Source: JADJWR01 sp964610575 (GTDB lineage Bacteria; Pseudomonadota; Gammaproteobacteria; Burkholderiales; Burkholderiaceae_F). Taken from it: DNA of 64,000 nucleotides. This document shows positions 63,911 to 64,000 of the stretch, piece by piece. Numbering within the stretch: the first letter of the stretch is position 1; each line of letters opens with the position of its first letter. The position numbers and the translations under genes are program-made. The DNA is taken from the NCBI GenBank assembly GCA_964610575.1, contig CAZSYX010000007.1, forward strand, positions 1 to 64,000. The letters are read 5' to 3'. Below the pieces are notes generated by a model, which did not search any database, had not been told where the DNA came from, and was given only the letters and a program-made list of their open reading frames with translations.

Positions 63911-64000
63911 ATGCAACACATTCGCAACTTTTCCATCATCGCGCACATCGACCACGGCAAGTCGACGCTGGCTGACCGGCTGATCCAGCGCTGTGGCGGT
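63911..64000 (+). CDS. lepA: Elongation factor 4 LepA, 5' part only
   Basis: The first 30 codons read MQHIRNFSIIAHIDHGKSTL and continue ADRLIQRCGG; this is the N-terminus and P-loop (AHIDHGKST) of the ribosomal GTPase EF4, which acts on stalled or back-translocating ribosomes. The gene runs off the window end. lepA downstream of mucD is usual for this region. Confidence 0.95.
   Translation, partial: MQHIRNFSIIAHIDHGKSTLADRLIQRCGG

Overview
The window is a roughly 64 kb, GC-rich piece of a betaproteobacterial chromosome, most likely from the order Burkholderiales. The evidence is the gene order rather than any RNA gene: rne-moaA-mobA-moeA, then rluC-HAD-Rieske-methyltransferase-maf-yceD-rpmF-plsX-fabHDG-acpP-fabF-ygfX-rpoE-rseAB-mucD-lepA, plus a DUF2863 gene. 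The assembly is a draft: a run of 100 Ns at 17111-17210 lies between two exact 55-base copies of the same sequence. No rRNA, tRNA, CRISPR array, phage or insertion sequence was seen.

Layout. 1-5155: threonine synthesis (hom, thrC) followed by a first molybdenum-cofactor cluster (mobB, moeA, moaD, moaE). 5301-9596: an RND efflux pair. 9628-16168: four predicted lipoproteins with hydrolytic folds (one alpha/beta hydrolase, two phospholipase-D-like enzymes, one metallophosphoesterase). 16380-21821: small exported proteins of unknown function around an AraC-type regulator whose gene is split by the assembly gap. 21845-28272: a lipoprotein SGNH esterase with tamB and tamA. 28395-35887: clpB with a heat-shock-like promoter, a DUF2863 gene, an exported 5'-nucleotidase, and an MFS transporter coupled to an RraA-like gene. 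36225-40147: the glyoxylate bypass (aceA, aceB) with a haloacid dehalogenase gene between the two. 40219-43589: a GNAT acetyltransferase, a CNT nucleoside transporter and a coniferyl-type aldehyde dehydrogenase. 43623-49397: a second molybdenum-cofactor cluster (moeA paralogue, mobA, moaA) downstream of rne. 49965-64000: rluC, two small enzymes, maf, then the fatty-acid synthesis operon, the sigma-E operon and the start of lepA.

How the parts relate. Envelope functions dominate: phospholipid synthesis (plsX-fab), a phospholipid/outer-membrane transport pair (tamAB), a group of lipoprotein phosphodiesterases and esterases, and the sigma-E envelope-stress circuit, which carries a plausible sigma-E promoter before rpoE. 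The two cofactor clusters together give moaA, moaD, moaE, mobA, mobB and two unequal MoeA proteins; moaC and moaB/mog are not in the window. The glyoxylate cluster links acetate or fatty-acid use to a true-looking L-2-haloacid dehalogenase whose products can be glycolate or glyoxylate.

The least explained items are the exported-protein island (including a protein built from two copies of a WWN-C-DGR-C unit), the lipoprotein phospholipid-enzyme group, and a structured intergenic segment after aceA that looks like a small RNA ending at a strong intrinsic terminator.
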